Shown one piece after another: positions 22,232-34,303 of a stretch of 64,000 nucleotides of DNA. The notes beneath the pieces were generated by a model that ran no database searches, was not told the origin of the DNA, and saw only the letters and a program-made list of their open reading frames with translations. The stretch is from Cherax quadricarinatus (Eukaryota > Arthropoda > Malacostraca > Decapoda > Parastacidae), in the NCBI RefSeq assembly GCF_038502225.1, contig NC_091372.1, forward strand, positions 2,396,155-2,460,154, read 5' to 3'. Position 1 is the first letter of the stretch. Every line of letters starts with the position of its first letter. The position numbers and the translations under genes are program-made.

Positions 22232-22608
22232 CAGGAGAGCCCTGTTTGTACGGCTCTTAGGTTCCTCACCTTGTGTTATAAGTAAAAATTGTCGGCTGGT
22301 GGAAGAGAGAGCAGTTTTTTCATTATTGAATGCATCTGAAATGCCTGATACTGTGTTTACACTATCATGTATAAAGTGCTCAATACAACTAGGCATTAAA
22401 AAAAAAGATAAAAAAGTCAAATAAATGCACAGTACGTACAATACTTATCTTAATATATTTTGCTGGTCGCCCTTCCCTCTTGTAACTCTTGTGTGAAAGC
22501 AGCGGAAAAGCGGTAAAAGCCACAAACATAATGAACAGTGGCTCAGTTGAAAGCCAACGAAAGTGTGGAACACTGAAAAGAGTGTGCCGAATATCCCGGG
22601 CTCTCCTG
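22232..22608. mobile_element. ~377-bp MITE, copy 2
   Basis: Same family and orientation as 21074-21419, 1.16 kb away. The right end GGGCTCTCCTG with TA is intact, the left flank TA is mutated. Confidence 0.75.
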
Positions 22609-23021
22609 TAAATATCCTTTTTGGATTTTTTTTTTTAAAGAGGGGGTGGCAGTGGGTAGAGATTTTTTGTTATTAATACTATTTGCATGTCAGAATTTGC
22701 CTCCAGAACTTGATCATGGGCATTGTTCCAGGGGCATATCTAGGTTCTAATATCAGGGAGTGACCACATAAAATATGCCACCCCCACATACCAAATAAAA
22801 TAACTTGAGATTTATTAAACATGCATCTGTGTCCATTTACCTAAAATTCTGTTGTTAATTCTACCATTGTTACTAAATGATGGTTGTACTGGGGTCATGG
22901 AGTGATAAGTAAGGATGGGATTACACATGAAGTATATTGGTGGATAAAAGGTTGATAGGTAGGCTTCAGGATGTACATGTTTAAAGAGGGGCAACTGATA
23001 TATCGGATCATTATTTAATTG

Positions 23022-24049
23022 CTGATGACACTGTGCTCTTCGGAGATTCTGAAGAGAAGTTGCAGAGATTGGTGGATGAATTTGGTAGGGTGTGCAAAAG
23101 AAGAAAATTAAAGGTGAATACAGGAGAGAGTAAGGTTATGAGGATAACAAAAAGATTAGGTGATGAAAGATTGGATATCAGATTGGAGGGAAAGAGTATG
23201 GAGGAGGTGAATGTATTCAGATATTTGGGAGTGGACGTGTCAGCGGATGGGTCTATGAAAGATGAGGTGAATCATAGAATTGATGAGGGGAAAAGGGTGA
23301 GTGGTGCACTTAGGAGTCTGTGGAGACAAAGAACTTTGTCCTTGGAGGAAAAGAGGGGAATGTATGAGAGTATAGCTTTACCAACGCTCTTATATGGGTG
23401 TGAAGCATGGGTGATGAATGTTGCAGCGAGGAGAAGGCTGGAGGCAGTGGAGATGTCATGTCTGAGGGCAATGTGTGGTGTGAATATAATGCAGAGAATT
23501 CGTAGTTTGGAAGTTAGGAGGAGGTGCGGAATTACCAAAACTGTTGTCCAGAGGGCTGAGGAAGGGTTGTTGAGGTGGTTCGGACATGTAGAGAGAATGG
23601 AGCGAAACAGAGTGACTTCAAGAGTGTATCAGTCTGTAGTGGAAGGAAAGTGGGGTAGGGGTCGGCCTAGGAAAGGTTGGAGGGAGGGGGTAAAGGAGGT
23701 TTTGTGTGCGAGGGGCTTGGACTTCCAGCAGGCATGCGTGAGCGTGTTTGATAGGAGTGAATGGAGACAAATGGTTTTTAATACTTGACGTGCTGTTGTA
23801 GTGTGAGCAAAGTAACATTTATGAAGGGGTTCAGGGAAACCGGCAGGCCGGACTTGAGTCCTGGAGATGGGAAGTACAGTGCCTGCACTCTGAAGGAGGG
23901 GTGTTAATGTTGCAGTTTAAACTGTAGTGTAAAGCACCCTTCTGGCAAGACAGTGATGGAGTGAATGATGGTGAAAGTTTTTCTTTTTCGGGCCACCCTG
24001 CCTTGGTGGGAATCGGCCAGTGTGATGATAATAATAATAATAATAATAA
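23022..24049 (+). mobile_element. 5'-truncated RTE LINE subfamily B
   Basis: Begins within the RT catalytic box (ctgatgacactg = ADDT) and ends with CACCCTGCCTTGGTGGGAAT plus a (TAA)n tail. Flanked by a 10-bp target duplication TATTTAATTG. Confidence 0.9.
23033..23788 (+). pseudogene. RTE reverse transcriptase C-terminal fragment (subfamily B)
   Basis: An open 251-residue stretch equivalent to the last quarter of the RT ORF: KLQRLVDEFGRVCKRRKLKV, YLGVDVSADGSM, YGCEAWVMNVAARRRLEAVE, RGRPRKGWREGVKEVL. Lacks motifs A and B. High similarity to 8760-9497 and no internal stops indicate a recent insertion. Confidence 0.85.
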
Positions 24050-24122
24050 TATTTAATTGTAGCTACAGTTAGAGTAAGAGGTAGATGGGAGTAAAGGAAA
24101 ATGGAAACAACAAGTAAGAGAG

Positions 24123-25883
24123 GTGAAAGTGTATAAACTAAGGGAGGAGGAAGTTAGGGTGATATATAAGCAACATTTGACAGAAACGTGGGCTAGTGCG
24201 AGTATGAGTAGTGAGGGGAGGGTTGAAGAGGGTTGGAATAGTTTTAAAAATGCAGTATTAGAATGTGGGGCAGAAGTTTGTGGTTATAGGAGGGTGGGTG
24301 CAGGAGGAAAGAGGAGTGATTGGTGGAATGATGAAGTAAAGGGTGTGATAAAAGAGAAAAAAGTAGCCTATGAGAGGGTTTTTACAAAGCAGAAGTATTA
24401 CACGAAGAGTAGAGCATATGGAGAGTAAAAGAAAGGTGAAGAGAGTGGTGAGAGAGTGCAAAAAGAGAGCAGATATAGTGGGAGAGGCACTGTCAAGAAA
24501 TTTTGATGAAAACAAGAAAAACTTTTGGAGTGAGATAAACAAATTAAGAAAGCCTAGGGAACGAATGGATTTGTCAATTAAAAATGGAGTGGGGGAATTA
24601 GTAGAGGGGGAGCTGGAGGTATTGCGTAGATGGCGGGAATATTTTGAGGAACTTTTAAATGTCGCTGAAGAAAGGGAGGTGGTCATTCCATGCTCTGGCC
24701 AGAGAGGTATAACATCTTTTAGGAGTGAAGAACAGCAGGATGTGAATGTGGGGAAGGTGCGTGAGGCATTACGTAGTATGAAAGGGGGTAAAGCAGCAGG
24801 AACTGACGAGATCATGACAGAAATGTTAAAAGCAGGGGGGGATACAGTGTTGGAGTGGTTGGTGTTTTTGTTTAATGAAAGTATGAAAGAGGGGAAGGTA
24901 CCTAGGGATTGGCAGAGAGCTTGTATAGTTCCTTTATATAAAGGGAAGGGGGACAAGAGAGATTGTAAAAATTATAGGGGAATAAGTTTACTGAGTATAC
25001 CAGGAAAAGTGTACAGTAGGGTTACTACTGAAAGAATTAGAGGCAAGACAGAAAGGAGGATTGCAGATAAGCAAGGAGGCTTTAGAGTGGGTAGGGGATG
25101 TGTAGATCAAGTGTTTACATTGAAGCATGTATGTGAACAGTATTTAGATAAAGGTAGGGAAGTTTTCATTGTATCTATGGATTTAGAAAAAGAATATGAC
25201 AGAGTGGATAGGGGGGCAATGTGGCAGATGTTGCAAGTACGTATATGGAATAGATAGCAAGTTACTAAATGCTGTAAAGAGTTTTTATGAGAATAGTGAG
25301 GCTCAGGTTAGGGTGTGTAGGAGAGAGGGAGATTACTTCCCAGTAAAAGTAGGTCTTAGGGAGGTGTAATGTCACCATGGCTCTTTAATATATTTATACA
25401 TGGGGTTGTAAAAGAAGTAAATGAGAAGTGATGAGGGTATCAAATGATTCAGATAAAGAAAAATTGGATATCACATTAGAGAGAGGGAGTATGGAAGAAG
25501 TGAATGTTTTCAGATATTTGGGAGTTGACTTGTCAGTGGATGGGTTTATGAAGGATGAGGTTAACCATAGAATTGATGAAGGAAAAAAGGTGAGTGGTGC
25601 ATTGAGGTATCTGTGGAGACAAAATACATTATCCACGGAGGCAAAGAAGGGAATGTACGAAAGTATAGTGGTATCAACACTCTCATATGGGTGTGAAGCT
25701 TGGGTTGCAAATGCTGCAGCAAGGAGGCAGCTGGAGGCAGTGGAGATGTCCTGTCTAAGGGCAATGCGTGGTGTAAACATTATGCAGAGAATTCGGAGTG
25801 TGGAAATTAGGAGGAGGTGTGGAGTTACTAAGAGTATTAGTCAGAGGGCTGAAGAGGTGTTGCTGAGGTGGTTTAGTCACTGA
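24123..25883 (+). pseudogene. RTE ORF remnant, subfamily A, with frameshifts and a deletion
   Basis: Three overlapping open pieces. 24123-24428 is linker (WWNDEVKGVIKEKKVAYERV). 24370-25257 is linker into RT with GGKAAGTDEIMTEML, PLYKGKGDKRDCKNYRGISL, FRVGRGCVDQVFTLKH and motif A as VSMDLEKEYDRVDR. 25428-25883 is the C-terminal half. Frameshifts lie near 24375, 25240 and 25360, and the stretch holding the FADD box is deleted between KEVNE (25430) and MRVSND. Inactive. Confidence 0.85.
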
Positions 25884-26494
25884 GAGAAAATGGACCAAAG
25901 TAGAATGACTTGGAGAGCATATAAATCTGTAGGGGAAGGAAGGCGGGGTAGGGGTTGTCCTCGAAAAGGTTGGAGGGAGGGAGTATAGAAGGTTTTGTGG
26001 GCGAGGGGCTTGGACTTCCAGCAAGTGTGCGTGAGCATGTTAGATAAGAGTGAATGGAGACGAATGGTTCTTGGGACCTGACGAGCTGTTGGAGTGTGAG
26101 CAGGGTAATATTTAGTGAAGGGATTCAGGGAAACTGGTTATTTTTATATAGCAGGACTTGAGACCTGGAAATGTTAGGTACAATGCCTGCACTTTAAAGG
26201 AGGGGTTTGGGATATTGGCAGTTTGGAGGGATGTGTAATAGGATAGTATATATATAATTGGGGGTCTGATATTATATTCTATATGGAGTTTATATTATTT
26301 TAGGTCACTTTTTATATTGTATCATTTTTATATGCTTCTAAGCTGTTGTATCTGGCGCCTCTGCAAAAACAGTGATTATGTATGAGTGAGGTGAAAGTGT
26401 TGAATGATGAAAGTATTTTCATTCTGATGATTTTTTTTCTTTTTGGGTCACCCTGCCTAGGTGGGAGATGGCCGACTTATTAAAAAAAAAAATC

Positions 26495-26690
26495 AAGAAT
26501 TAGTACTTTTTCACTGATGGGAAGCACTTCACGGCTTCTCTTGTCTTAGGCTTTGAAGAACTGTCAGCATCACTACTTTTGCACTTTGTGGCCATTATTA
26601 AGCAAAATTTAGGGTTATTATCGGGCCACGGTAAACCATGGATAACTGAAACCGCAGAAACTGAATCTGTGGATAGGGGGGTTTCTACTG
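26495..26690. mobile_element. Decayed TA-type DNA transposon end
   Basis: Homologous, in opposite orientation, to 56430-56690: both contain the gaagcacttcac / catcagtgaaaaagt tract and terminal sequence with gaaaccgcagaaactgaat. Ends in tttctactgta, compatible with a Tigger-like terminus. No coding sequence. Confidence 0.5.
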
Positions 26691-26784
26691 TATGTCACAC
26701 AAAAGAACATTTGTAAGCATTGTCAGTGGTAATCATACTTTTTTTAAAGATATGATTATTAAGTTTGTAATGTCAATATTTCAG

Positions 26785-26944
26785 ATTTTACAGCCTACTG
26801 CCAGTAGCTCAAGAAGCTACAGAGCTAATGAGGAAGAAGGAAAGAGAGAATCAGCTAAACTTAGCTCTTAATGCTCTGTTGTCATGCCGGCTAAGAGAAG
26901 GCTATGCAATCAAGAAGGTTACCATTGTTGATGACCAGATACAG
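26785..26944 (+). CDS. SZT2: SZT2-like gene, second visible exon
   Basis: 160 bp between tatttcAG and GTTAGT. Enters in phase 2 (completing GGA) and leaves in phase 0. Encodes FYSLLPVAQEATELMRKKER followed by a helix and the conserved CRLREGYAIKKVTIVDDQIQ. The RKKE and RLREGY segments match my memory of vertebrate SZT2 near residues 380-410. The continuous frame across a 15.5-kb intron full of transposons is strong evidence of selection. Confidence 0.85.
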
Positions 26945-27337
26945 GTTAGTTTGTAACCATTTTCATCCTCTCTTATTCCATACAACAATGGTTCATTTTT
27001 TACAAAATTATTATTTGTTTTGTAGTTGGCCACTAGAAGTTTTGTTCATCACTTAATTTAACAAATTAAGACTTAGTAGGTATCCAGGGAGATGCTCTTC
27101 TGCTAACTTTGTATATAAGCATGAAGATAGTTAAATGTTTTGCAGTCTTGCAGGATTGATGAACATTTCCATGTCTTTTGAACATGCAAGATGGCAGGTA
27201 AGTTTTCTCTTTACATTCAGTATACATGTATTGGGCTGTAGACAGGTAAATCTCACTTCTATTTACCTTCAATATACGTGTATAAGGGTGTAAGCAGGTA
27301 ACCCTTACTTCTGTTTGCATTTAGTATACATGTATAA

Positions 27338-28028
27338 AGGTAAATGCTGCAGCGAGGAGGTGGTTGGAGGCAGTGGAGATGTCCTGTCTAAGGGCAATGT
27401 GTGGTGTAAATATTGTGCAGAAAATTCAGAGTGTGGAAATTAGGAGAAGGTGTGGAGTTAATAAAAGTACTAGTCAGAGGGCTGAAGAGGGTTTGTTGAG
27501 GTGGTTTGGTCATTTAGAGAGAATGGATCAAGATAGAATGACATGGAGAGCGTATAAATCTGTAAGGGGAAGGAAGGCGGGGTAGGGGTCGTCCTCGAAA
27601 AGGATGGAGGGAGGGGGTAAAGTAGGTGTTGTGGGCGAGGGGTTTGGACTTCCAGCAAGAGTGCGTGAGCATGTTAGATAGGAGTGAATGGAGACAAATG
27701 GTATTTGGGACCTGACGATTTGTTGGAGTGTGAGCAGGGTAATATTTAGCGAAGGGATTCAGGGAAACCGGTTATTTTATATAACCGGACTTGAGTCCTG
27801 GAAATGAGGGGTTTGGGATATTGGCAGTTTGGAGGGATATATTGTGTATTTTTATACGCATATACTTCTAAACTGTTGTATTCTGGGCACCTCTGCAAAA
27901 ACAGTGATTATGTGTGAGTGAGGTGAAAGTGTTGAATGATGATGAAAGTATTTTCTTTTTGGGGATTTTCTTTCTCTTTGGGTCACCCTGCCTCGGTGGG
28001 AGACGGCTGACTTGTTGAAAAAAAAAAA
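27338..28028 (+). mobile_element. 5'-truncated RTE LINE (subfamily A)
   Basis: Starts at aatgctgcagcgaggaggtg in the RT C-terminus (coding 27364-27585, then a frameshift at RGRKAG) and runs to the subfamily A 3' end CACCCTGCCTCGGTGGGAGA with an A tail. Broken. Confidence 0.85.
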
Positions 28029-28164
28029 TAAAAGTATAAGGGTGTAGTCAGGGGAGGAAGGAAGAGGCAGGGTCATTTCCCCAGTCTATGCTTTTTAGGG
28101 ATGCCCTTTTATACTGTATTATATAAATAAACTGAGATTATAGGTTGCTCCCTGTGTAATATGT

Positions 28165-28564
28165 CTAACATGTTCGTCAGACAGGGTTGAGTGTTAGGTT
28201 GCTTGACATGTTTGTCAGCCAGGGTTGAGTGTTAGGTTGCTTGACATGTTTGTCAGTCAGGGTTGAGTGTATTAGATTGCTTGACATGTTTGTCAGTCAG
28301 GGTTGAGTGTATTAGATTGCTTGACATGTTTGTCAGCCAGGGTTGAGTGTATTAGATTGCTTGACATGTTTGTCAGTCAGGGTTGAGTGTATTAGATTGC
28401 TTGACATGTTTGTCAGCCAGGGTTGAGTGTATTAGATTGCTTGACATGTTTGTCAGTCAGGGTTGAGTGTATTAGATTGCTTGACATGTTTGTCAGTCAG
28501 GGTTGAGTGTATTAGATTGCTTGACATGTTTGTCAGCCAGGGTTGAGTGTATTAGATTGCTTGC
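28165..28564. repeat. 40-bp tandem minisatellite
   Basis: About ten units of GCTTGACATGTTTGTCAGTC then agggttgagtgtattagatt. The first two units are shorter and diverged, the later ones nearly identical apart from a gtcagTcag/gtcagCcag alternation. Confidence 0.95.
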
Positions 28565-28806
28565 TGTTGCCTATCTTTAATAATAAAAACAACTGAAATG
28601 TTTTAGGATCTAATCTTAGTGAGGCTTGTTCGGATTTTTGTGGCATTCTTATCTATTCAAAATCTTTTGAGTACATCATTATGGTCTTGGTTTGGTTAAA
28701 AGGTGTCTTTTAACCAAATAAGTAAGTTAGTCAGAAAGTCAATAATGTAGACAAAGAGTAAAAAATTTGGGAAGCTTAATACAGGATTCTGTTTATTTAA
28801 GAAATA

Positions 28807-29119
28807 CACCTACCATCCGACTTACGACCGAGTTCGGTTCCGCGAAACCGGTCGTAAGTCGAAATGGTCGTAAGTCGAACTTTACTTCTGAATATCAACA
28901 AAACATTTTTGTAATGACTTTATTTTATTGTTTTACTTTGGTATTTCACATTTTACTTTACTTTTTATGTTGTTAGTACTGTATTTTATACTGTAAGGTT
29001 TAGGATAAACACTGTGTACAACACAAATAGTTGTTTATTTCCCAGAAATTTGGCATAAAAAACACGGTCGTAAGTCGAGTGGTTGTAAGTCGAGCAGGTC
29101 GTAAGTCGGATGGTAGCTG
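28807..29119. mobile_element. 313-bp TA-flanked MITE related to the 3.7-kb element
   Basis: Ends CACCTACCATCCGACTTACG / CGTAAGTCGGATGGTAGCTG, TA on each side. Internal subterminal repeats of GGTCGTAAGTCGA. Near-identical relative at 58631-58930. Confidence 0.9.
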
Positions 29120-29165
29120 TAATTGGGATGTAATCTTGTCAAAATGTATGTTACTGAAAACAGAC

Positions 29166-29272
29166 CTCGAAATGGGTGGAATTTGAACCCATTGGGAGTG
29201 AATTGTAAAACTGACCTGGAGTTTTACAACTCATTTGCCATGGGTTTAAACCTCACCTGTTCTGTGGTTTGT
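29166..29272. repeat. ~110-bp dispersed repeat with inverted ends, copy 1
   Basis: Related to 43574-43687. Carries ggaatttgaaccc, similar to a Pol III B-box region, and ends gtggtttgttt. Short and diverged. Confidence 0.5.
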
Positions 29273-29594
29273 TTGTAATTGTGTTATTCCAATTTCATGA
29301 GTAAGGAAAACAGCTTTGATATCAAAAAAAGAGGATTAGAAGTAGTTTGCAGATGAAACAAATAGCAAGAAAATGGCAGAAATGAGTTCAGAAAACCTGT
29401 TCACCAGATTATTTTGTTTCAGATCACATTATTGGAAACATGAGAAGACAGCATGAGAGCTGGAATCACATTTCAGATTTCTTGTGGGAAATATATCCTG
29501 TTTTGAGTGTCAGCGATGTAACCGGAAAGGCTGGAAGTTTGTATATGAAATATAGCATAGATGTATCTGAGGATCTAGTAAATGAATTAAAGCA

Positions 29595-29905
29595 TTTAAA
29601 GGAGGTTTTGTGTGTGAGGGCTTGGACTTCCATAAAGCATGCATGAGCATGTTAGATGGAGATGGAGACAAATGGTTCTTAGGACTTGACATGCTGTTGG
29701 AATGTGAGCAAGGTAATGTTCATGAAGGGATTCAGGGAAACTGGCAGGCCGGACTTGATACCTGGAGATGGGAAGTGCAGTGCCTGCACTCTGAAGGTGG
29801 GGTGTGAATGTAGTGTAAGTGTGCCTCTGGCAAGACAGTGATGGAGTGAATGATAAGATTTTCTTTTTCAGGCCGCCATACCTTGGTGGGAAACTTAACA
29901 TTTTA
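29595..29905 (+). mobile_element. RTE LINE 3' fragment (subfamily B-like)
   Basis: Contains the last ~25 codons of the RT ORF (ggaggttttgtgtgtgaggg) with mutations, then 3' UTR to ccttggtgggaaact. Without tail; decayed. Confidence 0.8.
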
Positions 29906-30837
29906 TATCATTTTAATTATAAAGCTTTATTTCTAAATGTGCACATTGTACTGAGGATAGTGTTCACTCATTCGATTATGTTTGTAGAGGGTGAACTCTC
30001 TTTTAGTGCTCTGGAAAGAGTACACACAGCTGAGATCAGCTGTGTGTTAGAGTTGATTAAATAGTTCAGATATTTTGGCAATAGAAACCTGTGTGGCAAG
30101 GAAAGAATTGTGATGGCATTATTGATTTGTTTCTCTAGCCATAAAGCCGATGAATGCCTTTCGAATAGTAGATAAAATAGTTTTTAATCTGATTTTATAT
30201 TACTGTACTATAGTTTTTGTGTTTCAAATTTTGAGTTGTGCTGTGTCCATTTATCTGCTATTTTCACAGTTATTTTCACTGTGGAGCTTATTTGTTGCAC
30301 AATACATATTTTTTGAATCTTTGAGTCTACTACTTTATTATTTAAGTATTGTGATCACAAATATAAATTAAAAAGAAATGGTTGCATTTTGTTTCATTAC
30401 AAACATGAATTTTGAGGACATTGTTGAGGACACTGCAAGAAAAGTTGGGATTAAGGAGTCGAGACTTTTAACTTGTGAGGAATTTAACATCCAGCAGGAA
30501 TGTGTGAGTCTGTTATATTGGATTTGAGACAATGTAACACACACTGCACCTTATGAATGTGAGAATTTTTTTATATTTTTGATGGACAGAGAGGGAGGGT
30601 TGGGGGGTTGCCTGGCACTGTGCCTAGTCCCTGGGCCTGGGATGACTGGCTGTGCCCCTGGACTTGTATCTTAATTTCCTGTGTGTTTCTTAATAGTTCT
30701 TATTGCAGTAATATTTCCTTTATAATGTAAGTGTGGCTTGAGACTTGGCTATACATGTATAAGGGAGTGATGATAACTAGAACCATTAACAAGTATTTAT
30801 TAATGCAAAAATATTTTATATTACTTTTGTTAGGATA
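29906..30837. other. Intron, nothing recognised
   Basis: AT-rich, with stop codons in all frames. A short stretch at 30466-30520 (ccagcaggaatgtgtgag) faintly recalls the LINE 3' coding end, but is too short to call. Confidence 0.5.
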
Positions 30838-31112
30838 GGATATAGATAGGAGTGAGTGGAGACAAATGGTGTATGGAACCTGACAAGCTGTTGGAGTGTA
30901 AGCAGGGTAATATTTTGTGAAGGGATTCAGAGAAACCGGTTGGTTGGACTGGAGTCCTGGAGGTGGAAAGTACAATGTCTGCACTCTTAAGGAGGGACTT
31001 GGGATATTTGCTGTTTGCAGGGACATCTGAGCTTTTGTATCTATGTGCCTCTGGCAAGACAGTGATAGTATGAATGATGGTGAAAGTGTTTCTTTTTTGG
31101 GTCACTGCCTTG
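30838..31112 (+). mobile_element. RTE LINE 3' fragment
   Basis: From taggagtgagtggagacaaa through the 3' UTR (gccttggtgggaggt). 5'-truncated and without coding value. Confidence 0.8.
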
Positions 31113-31294
31113 GTGGGAGGTCTGTGTTCTTTTGCCCAGTTAAGGAGTTAATCCCATATGTATTTTTCAGTATTTTGTATGAAGGGCGGGGATTTACCAC
31201 TGACATTAAAATGTTGGCATTTTTTCTTGTACGAATTCTGTTTTGAGAATTCAGCTCTTTCCCAGAGTTATAATGTGTTTTTTTTTATTTTCAG

Positions 31295-31400
31295 CTGGTG
31301 CTTGTTTTACCCTGGAAATATTCAATTTTTATTGAATATCACATCAGATCAGCTTGGCCTCCTACACAATCGGTTGTAAACACTGAAGTTTGGATTGAGG
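31295..31400 (+). CDS. SZT2: SZT2-like gene, third visible exon
   Basis: 106 bp between tattttcAG and GTAATG. Phase 0 in, phase 1 out. Encodes LVLVLPWKYSIFIEYHIRSA then WPPTQSVVNTEVWIE. The pattern V-L-WKxxxxIEY followed by a WP motif and a VEV strand matches vertebrate SZT2 near residues 410-450. The final G is completed by CA at 43268 to give alanine, so WIE-A-TYEFLNDV reads through. Confidence 0.85.
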
Positions 31401-31514
31401 GTAATGTCAACAAGACTTCAACTCAATATACTGTAGTCTCTATTGTATTAACTAATTGTGTAATATATTTTATATTTTCTTTATTTTTGGTATTTTTTTT
31501 TTTTTTTTGTGAAT

Positions 31515-31660
31515 CTCTCAAGGTAGCTTCATTGATACTGGTGAGGGGCTCTTGATCCAAGGAATTGAAATGTACTCCAGTTCCTTGAATTGAACCTGCA
31601 TGCCTCCCATGCCACAGGCACTGTAGACCTACAGGTTTAGTGCTCCCCATGATGTAATAA
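31515..31660. repeat. Dispersed repeat with gaggggctcttgatcc
   Basis: The sequence ttgatactggtgaggggctcttgatcc recurs near 58440-58490 and in complement near 41790-41830 (gatcaagagcccctcacc). A short SINE-like or decayed repeat of unknown type. Confidence 0.5.
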
Positions 31661-31955
31661 TAATAATACTAATTTCCTTTGTAATCTCTGTTCTGAGGGA
31701 GGTGGCATTATGTAGTATTGTCTCCAGACATAACTGATGCCCTGAATGGCATTGACTGGACTACATTTAGTTTATATAGGATTGATCCTCCACTCACTGA
31801 AAGATACTGAGTGGATAAAAGTGAACTAAGCATTTAACTTGTTATTCACTAGGGTTTTTAGAGTACCCACCCATCTTCCTTTCATTACATGGTTGTTATT
31901 TGTTTCTCTACCATCTTCTACACCTTGGTATCAGATCTCCGTGGTAAATATTAAC

Positions 31956-32600
31956 TACAGTAGACTGTCGGATAACACGCAGTCTGTTAGCATGTTTTCA
32001 GTGTAACAAGGTTGCAAAATTGCTGTATATTTTCTGCAAATGTGCTGTAAATATTGTTTTTCATGGTGGAACATGTTGGGAAAAATGTGGCATGTGCTGT
32101 AAACCTCTGAGTGACTCCATTGTCTTATGGGGATGCTTTTGATATACCTTCCTGAGCCTGGCCATACACCTGGCTCATCTGGTGCTTGCTTGGTCAACTA
32201 GGTTGTTTCTACTGATGGTCTGCTGACTCGCATATCCATCACAGCTTGACCTACGTAACATACACAACTTCCCTCACCCAGTTCATTGGTGCACCTCCAG
32301 TGCCATTCTCAGCCTGTATTAATGAATCGACTTGATCTTTTCATCGTCACATCTCAACTCTGGATAGTAACCATGGCACCAAGTGGAATGTGAGTGTTCC
32401 TGGAAGAGCAAAGAAGAGGCATGAGAGTGAAAGTTTTGGTGTTTCAAAAAAAATCAAGATATTAAAATAAGCTTGGAGTGGTGCATATGTGATGGAGATG
32501 GCTTGAGCCTATTACCTGAATGAGACATCTGTTCACACAGTTAAAAAGAATGACGTGAAGATAAAGGCTTGTGCAATGAGTAACCCAGTTGGCTACCTGA
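31956..32600 (+). mobile_element. Decayed Tigger-like element
   Basis: Begins with a terminal-like CAGTAGACTGTCGGATAACA preceded by TA. From 32371 a broken frame reads MAPSG and then, after a shift, RAKKRHESESFGVSKKIKI and SVHTVKKNDVKIKACAMSNP, like the N-terminal DNA-binding region of Tigger/jerky transposases. Stops and shifts throughout. The right end is not found. Confidence 0.45.
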
Positions 32601-33234
32601 ACAGTGGTAGCTCGTCAAAAAATAGGATGGGAGGAGTGAGTAACTGCAAGCCTCATACAACAGCATAATAAATATTATTAAAGTAATTTTTTTTAAATTA
32701 AACTAAATTTAATAATGAAAAGCGTTCACATATACGTAACTGTAGAGGTCATCACAGTCCTCCTGGTGGAGACGTGGCTAGCTGAGGTGATAATGTTACA
32801 ACTACTGTATTTGAAATTGTGTTTCGCTGTCGAAATCTTGTATGCTGAATCAATTTGAGCTTCATTGTTCAGTTTACCCAGCATTGACAAATCAATAACA
32901 TTATTTATATGCTTGGTTGACTACTCATGTTTCATTACTATTTGTGGTAAATGCCTCAAGTCAGTCAAGCTACTTTTTGCCCATGAAGAGTCTCCACCAA
33001 ATAGTAAGCATGGAAAACAGAATAAAGTGTTCTTTTCATCACAACCACAGAGTCATTCACTTTTCTGGTAAACACTGATGCTAAACTGGCGCATATATTC
33101 TTTGATTCTAAACTGGCACGTATATTCTTTGACGCTAAACTGGCATGTATATTCTTTGCTCCTGCTTGTGTTTTTTTGTAGACTGGATAAAGATGGTGTA
33201 TGTCATCCTTTTTCTTTTATCTTTACTTTTTCAC

Positions 33235-34303
33235 TTAACACTTTCAAGGTCAGCAGGCCCTCTCCTAAACTTGTTCTCAGGGTCAGAAATTTAAAAGAAA
33301 AAAAAAAAAGATTTTTTTCTTATGAAATGATAGAGAATCTTTTCCCGATTATAATGACACCAAAAGTGTGAAACTTGATGAAAAACTTACGGAATTATGC
33401 TCTCGCGAGGTTAGCGGTCTCTATGATGTTTACACATCGGCGATTTCGCCCACCTTGATCCCTATTTTTGGCCAATTCCAATGTACAAGTCTATAAAAAT
33501 CATAACTATTTCACTAGAACTCCATTTTTTCTATCGAATGAGTACAAGAAACCACCCATTTTCAGATTTCAATTATCCAATAAAGTGGTCAGAAATTGGC
33601 AATTTTGTCAATTTCACACAAATTTCAAAAGATGCCAATTTCTAAATAGGGTCCAGAATAAATAAGACAGCCATTCCTGGCACTAAAATAAAAATTTTTC
33701 TGTTCATTAGTCACATCCCCAGGCCTCTCTTACATTTCTTTTGCTTTCCATTTTGAATTTTTATTCTCACAAAAAAATAGAATATTTACTGTTATGCAGA
33801 CTACTGCATTAGTGTAGAAAAGGTATAAATAATATCAGCACACTTGTGAAAGAATATTAGACTCACCAGTTGACGTGTATTGGACGCTTGGCATGATTGT
33901 TTACTTTTGAACTTCGGCAAAAATCGAACATTTCTGCTACTTTGAGCTCAATTTCGAGGTACTTTCATTGTGAAACCAATCAGAATCATCTCACTTTCTG
34001 TAATATGTCTTCCATTCTATAAAATGAGAACAGGAAAACTAGAATACAACCATAAATAGCACACGAAAATACACTACAAAGTCACTGTTTTAAAGCATAA
34101 ACACAGTCAGAGCTTTTTTTTCTCATTACGCACTGTGTGCTGTAGGATTTTTTTTATACTGTGCACACTGACCACATAGACCCATTCTTTCATATGTAGG
34201 CCTACCAGCTTTCTCTCGCTAGATTTGAAGGTGCTAGAAGTTTTGCATACTAGTACGGCACCAACCCTGGCATGCAAGATGTACTAGTACGGCATCAACC
34301 CTG
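33235..34303. mobile_element. piggyBac-type MITE, CTAG class
   Basis: TTAA at both ends. Right end AACCCTGAAAGGG, with palindromes at 34246 (CATACTAGTACG) and 34270 (TGTACTAGTACG). Here the pair is 24 bp apart instead of 34, one helical turn shorter. Interior as in 2114-3201, opposite orientation. Confidence 0.88.

Larger units (their letters stand above)
22922..26490 (+). mobile_element. RTE LINE subfamily A, split by a subfamily B LINE
   Basis: The endonuclease tail (about 22935-23021) and linker/RT (24060-26490) belong to one old copy. A subfamily B element (23022-24049) is inserted between duplicated tatttaattg at 23012 and 24050. The copy ends in the subfamily A 3' UTR (CACCCTGCCTAGGTGGGAGA) and an A tail. 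Confidence 0.85.
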
